Source of the DNA: a bacterium
GTDB taxonomy: Bacteria > Desulfobacterota > Deferrisomatia > Deferrisomatales > Deferrisomataceae
NCBI GenBank assembly: GCA_027021615.1
Contig: JALUTY010000045.1
Span: forward strand, 62,001-126,000
DNA length: 64,000 nucleotides
Reading direction: 5' to 3'
The translations under genes were made by a program, and so were the position numbers. This document shows positions 18,957 through 27,603 of the stretch, one piece after another; position 1 is the stretch's first letter, and the number at the start of each line of letters is the position of its first letter. Below the pieces are notes generated by a model, which saw only the letters and a list, made by a program, of their open reading frames with translations, was not told the origin of the DNA and did not search any database.

Positions 18957-19042
18957 TGGTGCCCAGGGCCGGACTCGAACCGGCACGGGATTTCCCCACT
19001 ACCCCCTCAAGATAGCGTGTCTACCAGTTCCACCACCTGGGC
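18957..19042 (-). tRNA. tRNA-Leu(GAG)
   Basis: An 86-nt class II tRNA on the minus strand. The acceptor GCCCAGG pairs with CCTGGGC, with A and encoded CCA. The anticodon stem CTATC/GGTAG surrounds TTGAGGG, giving GAG. The long variable arm is GTGGGGAAATCCCGT. It starts 16 bp after the secG stop, so it is probably processed from the secG mRNA. A tRNA-Leu(GAG) next to secG is also known in E. coli (leuU). Confidence 0.97.
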
Positions 19043-19058
19043 ACGGATCCGGTTGGCT

Positions 19059-19388
19059 CTACTTCTGCTCGCCGGCCGGTTGATCGGCCGGAGGCTGCGG
19101 GGCCGGAGCCTGCTGGGGCGCGGTGGCCGCCGGCTGGTCCGGCACCACGCTGACCTTATACCGATGGCTCGCCATATAGGTCAAGCCCAGGGAGGTGAGC
19201 ATGAACACCCCGGCCGCCACCGCGGTCAGCTTGCCGAGGAACGTGGTGCCCCCGGAGCTGCCGAACAGGGTCTGGCTCGATCCGCCGAACACGGCACCCA
19301 TGTCGGCGCCCTTGCCCTGCTGGAGGAGCACGATGCCCACCAGGATGAAGCTCACGATCACATGAACGACGATCAGCAGCGTATACAT
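19059..19388 (-). CDS. secG: Preprotein translocase subunit SecG
   Basis: A small inner-membrane subunit of the SecYEG translocon, 109 residues. Two transmembrane helices (about residues 3-22 and 52-71) flank the conserved linker VLLQQGKGADMGAVFGGSS (about 20-38), the SecG signature. The C-terminal tail is rich in Pro, Ala and Gln and of low complexity, as in many SecG proteins. ATG at 19388 is 35 bp from the tpiA stop. The order tpiA-secG-tRNA-Leu is conserved in many Proteobacteria. Confidence 0.95.
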   Translation of the reverse strand: MYTLLIVVHVIVSFILVGIVLLQQGKGADMGAVFGGSSQTLFGSSGGTTFLGKLTAVAAGVFMLTSLGLTYMASHRYKVSVVPDQPAATAPQQAPAPQPPADQPAGEQK

Positions 19389-19423
19389 GGTCCCGTCCGT
19401 CCGGATGAGGATCAAAACACACT

Positions 19424-20179
<756 letters not shown>

Positions 20180-20200
20180 GGTTGGATCCTTTCTCCGCCC

Positions 20201-21385
20201 TCACTCCAGGGCGGCGATGCCCGGCAGGGTCTTGCCTTCGAGAAGCTCCAGGGACGCCCCACCGCCGGTGGAGATGTGGGAGATCCGGTCGGCCAGACCG
20301 GCCTGGGTCACGGCGGCCACGCTGTCGCCGCCCCCCACCACGGTGAACGCCGACGAGTCGGCCGTGGCCCGGGCCACGGCCACGGTGCCCTCGGCGAACG
20401 CCGGGATCTCGAACACCCCCATGGGGCCGTTCCAGACCACGGTGCGCGCCCCGGCCACGGCCTGGGCGTAGGCCTCCCGGGTCCGGGGGCCGATGTCCAC
20501 CCCCTTCCACCCGGCCGGCACCTCGGCCCCGCCGGTCACGCGGGTCTCGGCCTCGGCGCTGAGGTCTCGCGCGATCACGTGGTCCGCGGGCAGCGCGATC
20601 TCCTTGCCCTCCTCCCGGGCCTGGGCGAGGAGCTCCCGGGCGAGCCCGAGCCTGTCCTCCTCCACGAGGGAGCCCCCCACCTCGATCCCCTGGGCCTTCA
20701 GGAACGTGTACGCCATGGCCCCTCCCACCAGGATCCGGTCCACCCGGGGCAGCAGGTTTCGGATCACGCCGATCTTGTCGCTCACCTTGGCGCCGCCGAG
20801 CACCGCCACGTAGGGGTGCTCGGGCCGGTCCAGCACTCGTTCGAACGCCCGGATCTCCTTGAGCAGGAGCAGGCCTGCCGCCCGGCGGTCCGGAGGGAAA
20901 AGGGAGGCCATGCCGGCCGTGGAAGCATGGGCCCGGTGGCAGGTCCCGAAGGCGTCGTTCACGTACGCGTCGGCCAGGGCGGCCAGCTGGCCCGCCAGCT
21001 CCGGGTCGTTCTTGGTTTCGCCGGGGTGGAACCTCACGTTCTCCAGCATCAGGATCTTCCCCGGCTCCAGGTCCCGGGCTAGGGGCTCCACCTTCGGGCC
21101 CACCACGTCCGGGGCCAGGTACACGCTCAGACCCAGCAGCTCCCCCAGCCGCTCGGCCACCGGCGCGAGCGAGAAGGCCGGGTCGGGCCGGCCTTTGGGC
21201 CGGCCCAGATGGCTCGCCAGAACCACTGCCGCGCCCCGGTCCAGCAGGTGACGCAGGGTGGGCAGGGCGGCCCGGATTCGGGTGTCGTCGGTGATGCGGC
21301 CGTCTTTCACCGGCACGTTTAGGTCGGCCCTCACGAACACCCGTTTTCCTTCGACCTGGATCTCCTCCACCGAACGGATCGCCAT
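20201..21385 (-). CDS. pgk: Phosphoglycerate kinase
   Basis: Transfers phosphate between 1,3-bisphosphoglycerate and ADP. The 394-residue protein carries [11 protein letters not shown] (about residues 16-26), the substrate site ASHLGRPKG (about 57-65), [11 protein letters not shown] and the nucleotide-binding GGGDSVAAV near the C-terminus. ATG at 21385 gives the standard start; longer in-frame extensions overlap galT in another frame. It begins the glycolytic trio pgk-tpiA-(secG), 89 bp downstream of galT. Confidence 0.97.
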   Translation of the reverse strand: MAIRSVEEIQVEGKRVFVRADLNVPVKDGRITDDTRIRAALPTLRHLLDRGAAVVLASHLGRPKGRPDPAFSLAPVAERLGELLGLSVYLAPDVVGPKVEPLARDLEPGKILMLENVRFHPGETKNDPELAGQLAALADAYVNDAFGTCHRAHASTAGMASLFPPDRRAAGLLLLKEIRAFERVLDRPEHPYVAVLGGAKVSDKIGVIRNLLPRVDRILVGGAMAYTFLKAQGIEVGGSLVEEDRLGLARELLAQAREEGKEIALPADHVIARDLSAEAETRVTGGAEVPAGWKGVDIGPRTREAYAQAVAGARTVVWNGPMGVFEIPAFAEGTVAVARATADSSAFTVVGGGDSVAAVTQAGLADRISHISTGGGASLELLEGKTLPGIAALE

Positions 21386-21474
21386 GGAACACCCCCTTTG
21401 ATGACCAGGAACCAGAAGACGCGTGGGTGGCCGTACGATAAGAGCGGAGCGGGCCCGGGTCAATGGGGCGCGGC

Positions 21475-22503
21475 TCACCGGGCGCCGCCGGGGGTGGAAG
21501 CGACCCGCAGCAGGGCCGCATCCTCCTCGGGGATCGAGGGGTTGATCGCGATGCCGGTGCCGATCTCGAGCCCAGCCCGGGTGGTGAGGCGGGGAAGGAC
21601 CTGAATGTACCAGTGCAGCTGAGGCTCGCCGGCCCGGTACTGGGTGGACGAGTGGATCACGTAGTTGTAGTCGGGTCGGCGCAGGCGCTCCGCGATGCGG
21701 CCCAGCACGTCCCGCAGGATCCGGGCCAGGGGAGCCTTCTCCGGATCGATGAGCTCCCCGAAGTCGGCCTGGTGGCGCCGGGGCACGATCCACACCTCGC
21801 AGGGCACCTCGGCCGCAAACGGCACGAAAGCCACGAACGAGTCGTTCTCGGCCACGATCCGTTCGCCGGCGCGGGCCTCGAACGCCAGCACGTCGCACAG
21901 GCAGCACCGGCCCCACTCGTCGAAGTAGCGTTGAGCCTCCTCCTCCCTCCACCGCACGTGGGGAGGCGCCACGGCCAGGGCGATGGTCTGGGAGTGGGGA
22001 TGGGCCATCGAGGCCCCGGCCCGGGGGCCCCGGTTCCGGAATGTCAGGGTGAGGATCGTGTCGTCCAGGGCCATGAGGTCCCGGTGGCGGCGGTGGTAGG
22101 TCTCGATCAGGGCCTCCACCTCGGGCGGCCCCATCTCGGGCAGGTCCCGGTCGTGGCGGGGGGACTCGATGATGACCTCGTGGCGGCCGTGGCCTTCGAG
22201 GGCCAGGTGGATGCCCACCGAGTACCGGCGGGGGTCGAGCTCGGGCGATACGGCCGGATACCGGTTGGGGATCACCCGGGTGCGCCACCCGTGGGGAGGG
22301 GGGCCGGGGAGCTCGAGCACCACGCGGCCGAGGGCGGGCTCGTTGCCCGGGCAGAACGGGCAGTTCGGGTCGCACGGTGGGATCTGCTCGGGCACGGGGG
22401 TGGGCTTGGCGCGCAGGTCCGTGGGCCGGCTGCGACGGCTTGGAGCGAAGATCACCCACTGCTTCGTGAGCTTATTCTGCCGGATGAAGTGGGCGTCGCG
22501 CAT
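21475..22503 (-). CDS. galT: Galactose-1-phosphate uridylyltransferase (GalT-like)
   Basis: A 342-residue HIT-superfamily nucleotidyl transferase. The nucleophile motif HPHSQ is in ASMAHPHSQTIA (about residues 162-173). A zinc-type pair is at CPFCPGN (about 50-56) and a further Cys pair at CCLC (about 200). The enzyme would exchange UMP between UDP-glucose and galactose 1-phosphate; related anaerobe proteins act on other hexose 1-phosphates, so the substrate is not certain. Flanked by a diguanylate cyclase (21 bp upstream) and pgk. Confidence 0.9.
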   Translation of the reverse strand: MRDAHFIRQNKLTKQWVIFAPSRRSRPTDLRAKPTPVPEQIPPCDPNCPFCPGNEPALGRVVLELPGPPPHGWRTRVIPNRYPAVSPELDPRRYSVGIHLALEGHGRHEVIIESPRHDRDLPEMGPPEVEALIETYHRRHRDLMALDDTILTLTFRNRGPRAGASMAHPHSQTIALAVAPPHVRWREEEAQRYFDEWGRCCLCDVLAFEARAGERIVAENDSFVAFVPFAAEVPCEVWIVPRRHQADFGELIDPEKAPLARILRDVLGRIAERLRRPDYNYVIHSSTQYRAGEPQLHWYIQVLPRLTTRAGLEIGTGIAINPSIPEEDAALLRVASTPGGAR

Positions 22504-22524
22504 GGTTCGTCTCGGCGCTGGGGG

Positions 22525-23865
22525 CTACGAGCCCGGGGCCTCGGTCTCGACCCGGTTCCGTCCGGCCTCCTTGGCCCGGTACAGGGCCTGGTCGGCCCGC
22601 TCGAAGGCCGAGGCGGTGGTGTCGCCCGGCCGGAACTGGGCCACCCCGCACGACACGGTCACGGGCACCGGTTTTCCCCGGGTGTGGAACCGGAACGCCT
22701 CCACGCTGCGCCGGATCTTCTCGGCCACCTTCACCGCGGCCGCCAGGGAGGTCTCGGGCAGGAGCACCACGAACTCCTCTCCCCCGTACCGGCCGAAGAA
22801 GTCCACCTCCCGGATCTGGGAGTCCGCGATCCGGGCGATGGCCTTGAGCACCTTGTCCCCGGCCCGGTGCCCGAATCGGTCGTTGATGGACTTGAACCGG
22901 TCCACGTCCACCACGATGATCGACAGGGGGCTGCCGTAGCGCCGCCACCGGGCCTCCTCGGCCCGCACCCGCTCCTCGTAGGCCAGCCGGTTGAAGGACC
23001 CCGTGAGCGGGTCCCGAAGGCTTTGCTCCCGAGCGGTGCGGGCGCGGTCCCGCTGCTCCTCCACCTCGCCCTCGAGCTGGGTCACGGTCTGGCGCAGGCG
23101 GTCCACCTCGGCCTGGAGCTCCTTCTCCCGGCCTTCGTCCGCCCTGCGGTGGGCTTCCAAGTGGGCCTCGATCGCCTCCAGGCTTCTTCGGATCCAGTTC
23201 CGCAGGGTGACCACGTCGCCGGCCCCTGCGCTCCTCTCGGTCAGCCCCCTCATCTCCTGGCGCACGGCGGAGTCGAGCCGGCGGGAGGCCCGGAACCCCT
23301 CCTGGGAGCGCTCCCAGGCACCGTGGATGCCCTGGTCGATCTGACGGAGCCGCTGCGCCATCTCCTGGAGCAGGGTTTCGAGCTGGGCCTTCTCTTCCTG
23401 CACGAGGGACCGCATCCGGTAGACGAGGCCGGTGATCCCCTCGATGGCGTCGGGCAGGTCGTCGGGAGCGATCCCGGCCTCGAACGTCTCGATGAGGGCC
23501 AGGGCCTCCTCCGCGCACTCCGGCGGCAGGGGGAGCCGCTCCACCAGATGGATCAGCACGTGGTGCACCGGAGGGGCGGGCTGGTCGGGGTCGGCCCACC
23601 GGGTCTCGGCGAGCACCCGGTCCTTCAGCTCCTCGACACGGCTCTCCAGCTTCTCGAGATCGAGGCCGGCCTTCATGTCGTCGCGCAGCTCGGCCAGGGC
23701 CGCCGAGATCTCGGGGGTGGCCGGCCCCTCCGCGATGATAGTCAGATGGGTCAGGATCCGGCGGAGCCGCTCACCCAGGGCGGACCACTCCCGCTCCTTG
23801 GCGTCCAGCTCGTCCACGAGCCGGAGGTACTTCTCCCGGTAGGTCAGGTCGTCGGGTCGGGCCAT
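22525..23865 (-). CDS. Diguanylate cyclase (GGDEF domain) with helical N-terminal region
   Basis: A 446-residue cytoplasmic protein without membrane helices. The N-terminal 270 residues are helical, with coiled coil before the catalytic domain (EVDRLRQTVTQLEGEVEEQR). The C-terminal GGDEF domain has RDPLTGSFNRLAYEE (about residues 281-295) and the active site GRYGGEEFVVLLPE (about 361-374). An RxxD inhibitory site (REVD) lies five residues before GGEEF, so product feedback inhibition is likely. No sensor domain is recognised at the N-terminus. The start codon directly abuts a large composite spacer repeat. Confidence 0.92.
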   Translation of the reverse strand: MARPDDLTYREKYLRLVDELDAKEREWSALGERLRRILTHLTIIAEGPATPEISAALAELRDDMKAGLDLEKLESRVEELKDRVLAETRWADPDQPAPPVHHVLIHLVERLPLPPECAEEALALIETFEAGIAPDDLPDAIEGITGLVYRMRSLVQEEKAQLETLLQEMAQRLRQIDQGIHGAWERSQEGFRASRRLDSAVRQEMRGLTERSAGAGDVVTLRNWIRRSLEAIEAHLEAHRRADEGREKELQAEVDRLRQTVTQLEGEVEEQRDRARTAREQSLRDPLTGSFNRLAYEERVRAEEARWRRYGSPLSIIVVDVDRFKSINDRFGHRAGDKVLKAIARIADSQIREVDFFGRYGGEEFVVLLPETSLAAAVKVAEKIRRSVEAFRFHTRGKPVPVTVSCGVAQFRPGDTTASAFERADQALYRAKEAGRNRVETEAPGS

Positions 23866-24138
23866 GGTCGTTCACTTTGGGCCTTCGGCCCTCTGGGAGG
23901 CTGGGCTGCTGGGCGGCCGGACGGCTCTCGAACCGCGCCAAAGCTCGGGCGGCATGGGGTCCGCTGGGAAGCCGCGTGCGGCTCCTTGGCTCGCCGCGCA
24001 GCGCCTCCAACGCTTGCACCGTGAAACCGTTCGGTCCCCGGCCGACTGCCATGAAACCACCGTTGGTGCCCCGTGCCTGCGCGGCGAATCTCATGTCCGG
24101 CTTCGCGCGCGGCCGGAAGCAGATCCCATGTCCCCGGC
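23866..24138 (-). repeat. Composite spacer repeat between cbiB and the diguanylate cyclase
   Basis: Fills almost all of the 286-bp gap. On the minus strand it reads as a 190-bp module (23945-24138), then a block with GCCCGAGCTTTGGCGCGG and GCCGTCCGGCC. GCCCAGC octamers (GCCCAGCA, GCCCAGCC, TCCCAGAG) and the mini-hairpin GGGCCGAAGGCCC follow, and a short AAAGTGAACGACC tail runs straight into the ATG. The block matches the copy at 14171-14280. The GACCGNN heptamer array is reduced to one degenerate unit here. Confidence 0.8.
23945..24138 (-). repeat. 190-bp dispersed repeat module, copy A
   Basis: About nine-tenths identical to 39784-39976, in inverted orientation relative to that copy. Both copies share an open frame beginning MRFAAQARGTNGGFMAV (here 24094 downward) and an internal GC hairpin. 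No transposase, terminal inverted repeats or target-site duplication is evident. Confidence 0.85.
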
Positions 24139-24151
24139 GGCGGAGCCAGGT

Positions 24152-25120
24152 TCAAGGGAAAAAGACCACAACCAGGGCGCCGCCGGCCGCGGCCAGGGCC
24201 GACGTGGCCCACAGGAGGCGGAACGCCCGGTCCAGGTGTGCGGGCTCCAGCCGGGGACCCGGGTCGCCGAGCCGCGGGCTGGGCCGCATCACGCCGCCGT
24301 ACCGGGCGGGTCCGCCCAGCTCCACCCCCAGGGCGGCCGCGAACGCGGCCTCCGGAAACCCGGCGTTGGGCGACTTGTGGTACCGGCCGTCTCTCCAGGC
24401 CACCCGCAGGGTGTGCCGGCCCCGGCGCCACAGGAGCTGGGCCGCGGCCGCGGCCAGCAGGGCGGTGAGGCGGGCCGGAAGCCAGTTTGCCACGTCGTCG
24501 GCCCGGGCGCTAACCCGGCCGAAGGTCTCGTATCGCGGGGTTCGGTACCCCACCATGGAGTCCAGAGTGTTGACGGCCTTGTAGGCCACGGCCAGGGCGG
24601 GACCCCAGCCCAGGGCGGCGCCGAGCATCAGGTAGAACAGGGGGGCCACCACGCCGTCCGACGCGTTCTCCGCCACGGTCTCCAAGGCCGCCCGGAGGAT
24701 CTCGGAGGGGGAGAGATCGGAGGTGTCGCGGCCCACGATCCGGGACAGGCGGCGTCGGGCCTGGGGGATCCGGCCGCGTCGCACCCACCGCCCCACCTCC
24801 CGGGCCTCCTGGTCCAGGCACCGGGTCGCCAGGCAGGTGTAGGCCAGGTACACGCCCACGGCCGCGCCCAGGACCGGGTGGACCCAGCCGGCCGCCCGCC
24901 ACAGGGCGAGGGCGGCCCCGCCGGCTCCGGCCACGACCGCGCCCCACAGGACGGCCCCCCTCCACAGGAGCCCGGCGGACCGGTAGAGCCGGCGCTCCAA
25001 CGCCGCCACGGCCCGCCCCATGGCCACCACGGGGTGGGGCCAGGGGATCCAGGGGGGATCCCCCAGCACGGCGTCCAGCCCCCATGCCGCCAGGACCGAG
25101 AGCGGCCCGAACCCGGTCAC
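24152..25120 (-). CDS. cbiB: Adenosylcobinamide-phosphate synthase CbiB
   Basis: An integral membrane enzyme that attaches the aminopropanol (phosphate) arm to adenosylcobyrate. The 322-residue protein has four to five hydrophobic segments and the family patterns LDAVLGDPPWIPWPHPVVAMG (about residues 15-35), YLAYTCLATRCL, ETVAENASDGVVAP, KAVNTLDSMVGY and HKSPNAGFPEAAFAAALGV. GTG at 25120 overlaps the cobD stop as GTGA. The pair cobD-cbiB supplies and installs the nucleotide-loop linker, so this cluster covers late cobamide assembly or salvage. Confidence 0.94.
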   Translation of the reverse strand: MTGFGPLSVLAAWGLDAVLGDPPWIPWPHPVVAMGRAVAALERRLYRSAGLLWRGAVLWGAVVAGAGGAALALWRAAGWVHPVLGAAVGVYLAYTCLATRCLDQEAREVGRWVRRGRIPQARRRLSRIVGRDTSDLSPSEILRAALETVAENASDGVVAPLFYLMLGAALGWGPALAVAYKAVNTLDSMVGYRTPRYETFGRVSARADDVANWLPARLTALLAAAAAQLLWRRGRHTLRVAWRDGRYHKSPNAGFPEAAFAAALGVELGGPARYGGVMRPSPRLGDPGPRLEPAHLDRAFRLLWATSALAAAGGALVVVFFP

Positions 25121-26208
25121 GGCGCCGCCATCCTCGCGGGCAGCAGCGAGCCCAGGGCGGCCACCAGCCGGTCGTTCTCCTCGGGCCGGCGGACCGCCAC
25201 CCGCACGAACCGGTCGCCCAGGCCGAAGCTGCCGCAGTGTCGGACCAGGATGCCCTGGTCGGCCAGGGCGCGGTACACTCGGCCCGCCTCGGGCGCGGGC
25301 CGGCAGAGCTCCACCAGCAGGTAGTTGGCCGCCGAGGGAAGGGGGCGCACGCCCGGCAGCCGTTCCAAGGCGGCCGAGAACCGCCGGCGCTGCACCTCCA
25401 GGGCGGACCGGGCCCGGGTCTCCCAGCCCTCCTGGGCCAGGCAGAAGGCGCCGGCCGCCTGGGCCAGGGTGTTCACGGACCAGGGGACCTGTCGGCTCCG
25501 GATCCGTTCCGCCACGCTCGGGGCGGCCACCAGGAACCCGATCCGCAGTCCCGGCAGGGCGTAGAACTTGGTGAGAGACCGAAGCACCACCAGCTCCTCC
25601 CGGAACGGCGCCTGGCCCGCCACGCTCTGATCGGGGACGAAGTCGATGAACGCCTCGTCCACCACCAGCCGGGCCCCCCGCTCCCGGCACAGATCGGCCA
25701 GGGCCAGCACCCGCTCGGCCGGCAGCAGGGTCCCGGCCGGGTTCGAGGGGTTCGAGAACACCACGAGGTCGCCGGCCCGCACGGCCTGTTCCAGGCCCTG
25801 GAGGTCCAGGCCGAAGGACCGGGCCTCGGCCCGAGGCACCCGGTGCACGGCCACCCCGGGCGGAACCAGGCCCGTGTACAGGCCGAAGTCCGGCGGGCAC
25901 ACCAGCACCCGCTCCGGCGCCAGGCACCGGAGCACCAGGTCGATCAGCTCGGCCGAGCCGTTGCCCACCGCGAGCGCCCGGGCCGGGCTTCCGAGCCGCC
26001 GGGCCAGCGCCTCGATCAGGCGCCGGCACGACCGGTCGGGGTAGTGCACGATCAGGGGCCAGACGGCCACGACCTCGTCCCACAGCCCCGGAGGCGGGCC
26101 GAAGGGGTTGATGGAGGCGCTGAAGTCCACCACCCGGGAGGCATCGACCGCCTCCCACACGTTGCCCCCGTGGTCCTGGGGCCAGCGGTCAGGCGGGGGG
26201 GAGGGCAC
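25117..26208 (-). CDS. cobD: L-threonine-O-3-phosphate decarboxylase CobD (PLP)
   Basis: A class I/II PLP enzyme that makes (R)-1-aminopropan-2-ol phosphate for the cobamide linker. The 363-residue protein begins with the CobD signature HGGNVWEA (about residues 13-20) and DFSASINPFGPP. The PLP lysine is in RSLTKFYALPGLRIG (about 215-229) and NPSNPAGT is present. The HGGN N-terminus separates it from HisC histidinol-phosphate aminotransferase, its closest look-alike. Its start overlaps the cobT-like gene by 20 bp and its stop overlaps cbiB by 4 bp. Confidence 0.92.
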   Translation of the reverse strand: MPSPPPDRWPQDHGGNVWEAVDASRVVDFSASINPFGPPPGLWDEVVAVWPLIVHYPDRSCRRLIEALARRLGSPARALAVGNGSAELIDLVLRCLAPERVLVCPPDFGLYTGLVPPGVAVHRVPRAEARSFGLDLQGLEQAVRAGDLVVFSNPSNPAGTLLPAERVLALADLCRERGARLVVDEAFIDFVPDQSVAGQAPFREELVVLRSLTKFYALPGLRIGFLVAAPSVAERIRSRQVPWSVNTLAQAAGAFCLAQEGWETRARSALEVQRRRFSAALERLPGVRPLPSAANYLLVELCRPAPEAGRVYRALADQGILVRHCGSFGLGDRFVRVAVRRPEENDRLVAALGSLLPARMAAP

Positions 26209-27298
26209 GGACCACCTCCTCGATGGCGTGAACCAGGTCCCGGGGGGTGCGGCCCGCGGCCAGGGCCGCGCACGCCGCGCCGCCGGCGCCCACCCCCTCC
26301 TTCACGAGGCCCTCCTCGTACCGTCGCAGCCCCGGGTCCTGGCTGTCCGTGAAGTCCAGGCCGCAGGCCACGGCCGGAATCCGCCGGGGCAGGTGGGACA
26401 GGATGCCGGTCAGGTCCGCGGCCGGGTCCTCCGCCACCCACCGGGTGGTGGCGATGCACATTCGGCCCGGCTCGCCGGGCTCCCCCCCCTGCCACAGCCT
26501 GAGCGCCAGCCCCGCCACAGCAGCCATCTGGGTGCCGCCCGCGAGCACCACCGGTCCTGACCGGCTCGCCTCGAGGGCCATCCAGGCCACCGCGGCTTGC
26601 ATGGGGTCGCCCACGGCCCGGACCACCTCCTCCCCGGAGGGTCGGTCGGGCAGGGAGGCGGCGGCCAGGGCCTGGTCCACCACCTGGGCCTTGAGCCCGT
26701 GGTTGCCCCCGGGCATGGAGGACGACACCCGTCCCCCGGCCGGCACCCCCAGGGCCTCGAGCACGGCCTGGGCCGTGGTGGTTCCGCCGGGCACGCTCTC
26801 GGCGATCACCGCCCAGGCGGCCCGGGAGGCCAGATACCGGCCGGCCTCGCGGCACCGCTCCCGGAACCCCGGGGGCAGGTCCACGGCGTTGCCGGTGGTG
26901 ATGCATCGGCCCGGGACCCCCCCCAGGTCCAACCGGGGCGTCAGGGGCGGCACCCGCGTGCCGGCGTCCACGATCAGGGGCACCACGCCCAGCCCGTCCA
27001 ACGCGGCCTTGGTGATCACCACCGGGCTCGGGGGGCCCAGGGGGTTGCGGGGAATCTCGGGCAGGGTGAGGGGTCGGCCGAACACCAGGAACTCGCTGTC
27101 GAGGGCGGCCGTGAACCGGCGCTTCTCGGGCGTCTCCCCCGCGGCCGAGATCCCCGGGATCTCGGCGGTGTCGGTGGAGGCGATCACGCAGGCGAACGCC
27201 GGCGGGCCCGCAAGGCCGGACCAGAACCGGCGCCCCGCCTCCGCCTCGAAGCAGAACCGGAGTGCATCCAGGGCGGCGGCGCGAGAGGGGCAGGGCAT
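26189..27298 (-). CDS. CobT-like nicotinate mononucleotide-dependent phosphoribosyltransferase
   Basis: A 369-residue protein of the CobT-related family found in archaea and some bacteria. Visible features include TAEIPGISAAG, LTLPEIPRNPLGPPSP, VVITKAALDG, ESVPGGTTTAQAVLEALG and GGNHGLKAQVVD. It would activate the lower-ligand base to an alpha-ribotide for cobamide assembly. The fold is shared with classical CobT, but the sequence belongs to the divergent branch, so the base specificity (dimethylbenzimidazole or another benzimidazole or purine) is open. First gene of the cobT-cobD-cbiB unit. I found no cobalamin riboswitch B12 box in the 300 bp upstream. Confidence 0.85.
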   Translation of the reverse strand: MPCPSRAAALDALRFCFEAEAGRRFWSGLAGPPAFACVIASTDTAEIPGISAAGETPEKRRFTAALDSEFLVFGRPLTLPEIPRNPLGPPSPVVITKAALDGLGVVPLIVDAGTRVPPLTPRLDLGGVPGRCITTGNAVDLPPGFRERCREAGRYLASRAAWAVIAESVPGGTTTAQAVLEALGVPAGGRVSSSMPGGNHGLKAQVVDQALAAASLPDRPSGEEVVRAVGDPMQAAVAWMALEASRSGPVVLAGGTQMAAVAGLALRLWQGGEPGEPGRMCIATTRWVAEDPAADLTGILSHLPRRIPAVACGLDFTDSQDPGLRRYEEGLVKEGVGAGGAACAALAAGRTPRDLVHAIEEVVRALPPA

Positions 27299-27405
27299 GG
27301 GGCTTCCTCCGAAGATGAGCGGCCGCCTACCCTAGCCCCGGCTGGCCTCCCGGGTCAACCCGGCCTGGCCACCGTCGCCGGCAGGGTACGGATGTTTCGT
27401 TTATG

Positions 27406-27440
27406 TTTCACGCTTTCTTGTTTTTGTGTGATGCGTGAAA
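27406..27440. promoter_or_regulatory. Inverted repeat upstream of the CbcL-like gene
   Basis: TTTCACGC (27406-27413) and GCGTGAAA (27433-27440) are perfect 8-bp inverted arms around a T-rich 19-nt spacer, in the AT-richest stretch of this spacer. They lie 24 bp upstream of the putative -35. Arms with centres about 27 bp apart could be an operator with two half-sites. Confidence 0.45.
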
Positions 27441-27463
27441 AGCTTTGGATAAATCTTTCGATC

Positions 27464-27492
27464 TTGACGGGAAATAGGCTGGATGCTTTGAT
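27464..27492 (+). promoter_or_regulatory. Putative sigma-70-type promoter of the CbcL-like gene
   Basis: TTGACG (27464-27469), a 17-bp spacer and TTTGAT (27487-27492) in a locally AT-rich region. Transcription would begin near 27499, leaving a leader of about 100 nt that includes AAAGGAGGT and a 13-codon reading frame. Confidence 0.55.
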
Positions 27493-27561
27493 TCGGTCGA
27501 TCGTGAAGGACTGCACATGGGTCGGGAGGAGAAAGGAGGTGCGAGGAGAAGGCGGTTTGGC

Positions 27562-27603
27562 ATGAGGATTCTTTTCTATTCGGGAAGAGGGGAGTTGTCA
27601 TGA
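27562..27603 (+). CDS. Possible 13-residue leader peptide before the CbcL-like gene
   Basis: ATG at 27562 opens a 13-codon frame, MRILFYSGRGELS, whose TGA overlaps the ATG of the cytochrome gene as ATGA. A GGAGGT sequence and GAGGAGAA precede it, 20-28 nt before the ATG. The cytochrome has its own GGGGAG 6-11 bp before its ATG, so this could be chance. No known leader-peptide family is recognised. Confidence 0.3.
   Translation: MRILFYSGRGELS

Noticed and set aside
21463-24024. A plus-strand reading frame of about 850 codons antisense to galT and the diguanylate cyclase
   Set aside because: Rich in His, Gln, Gly and Pro without domains; both minus-strand genes have intact catalytic motifs.
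23945-24138. Insertion sequence
   Set aside because: The repeated module is about 190 bp, encodes no transposase and shows no terminal inverted repeats or target duplication.
25117-26208. Histidinol-phosphate aminotransferase (hisC)
   Set aside because: The HGGN N-terminal motif and overlap with cbiB point to threonine-phosphate decarboxylase CobD.
27299-27599. Cobalamin riboswitch upstream of the cobT-cobD-cbiB genes
   Set aside because: No B12 box or matching conserved core could be seen on the minus strand of this spacer.
27490-27600. GEMM-type cyclic dinucleotide riboswitch before the cytochrome gene, as known in Geobacter
   Set aside because: The conserved GEMM core sequences are not present in the leader.
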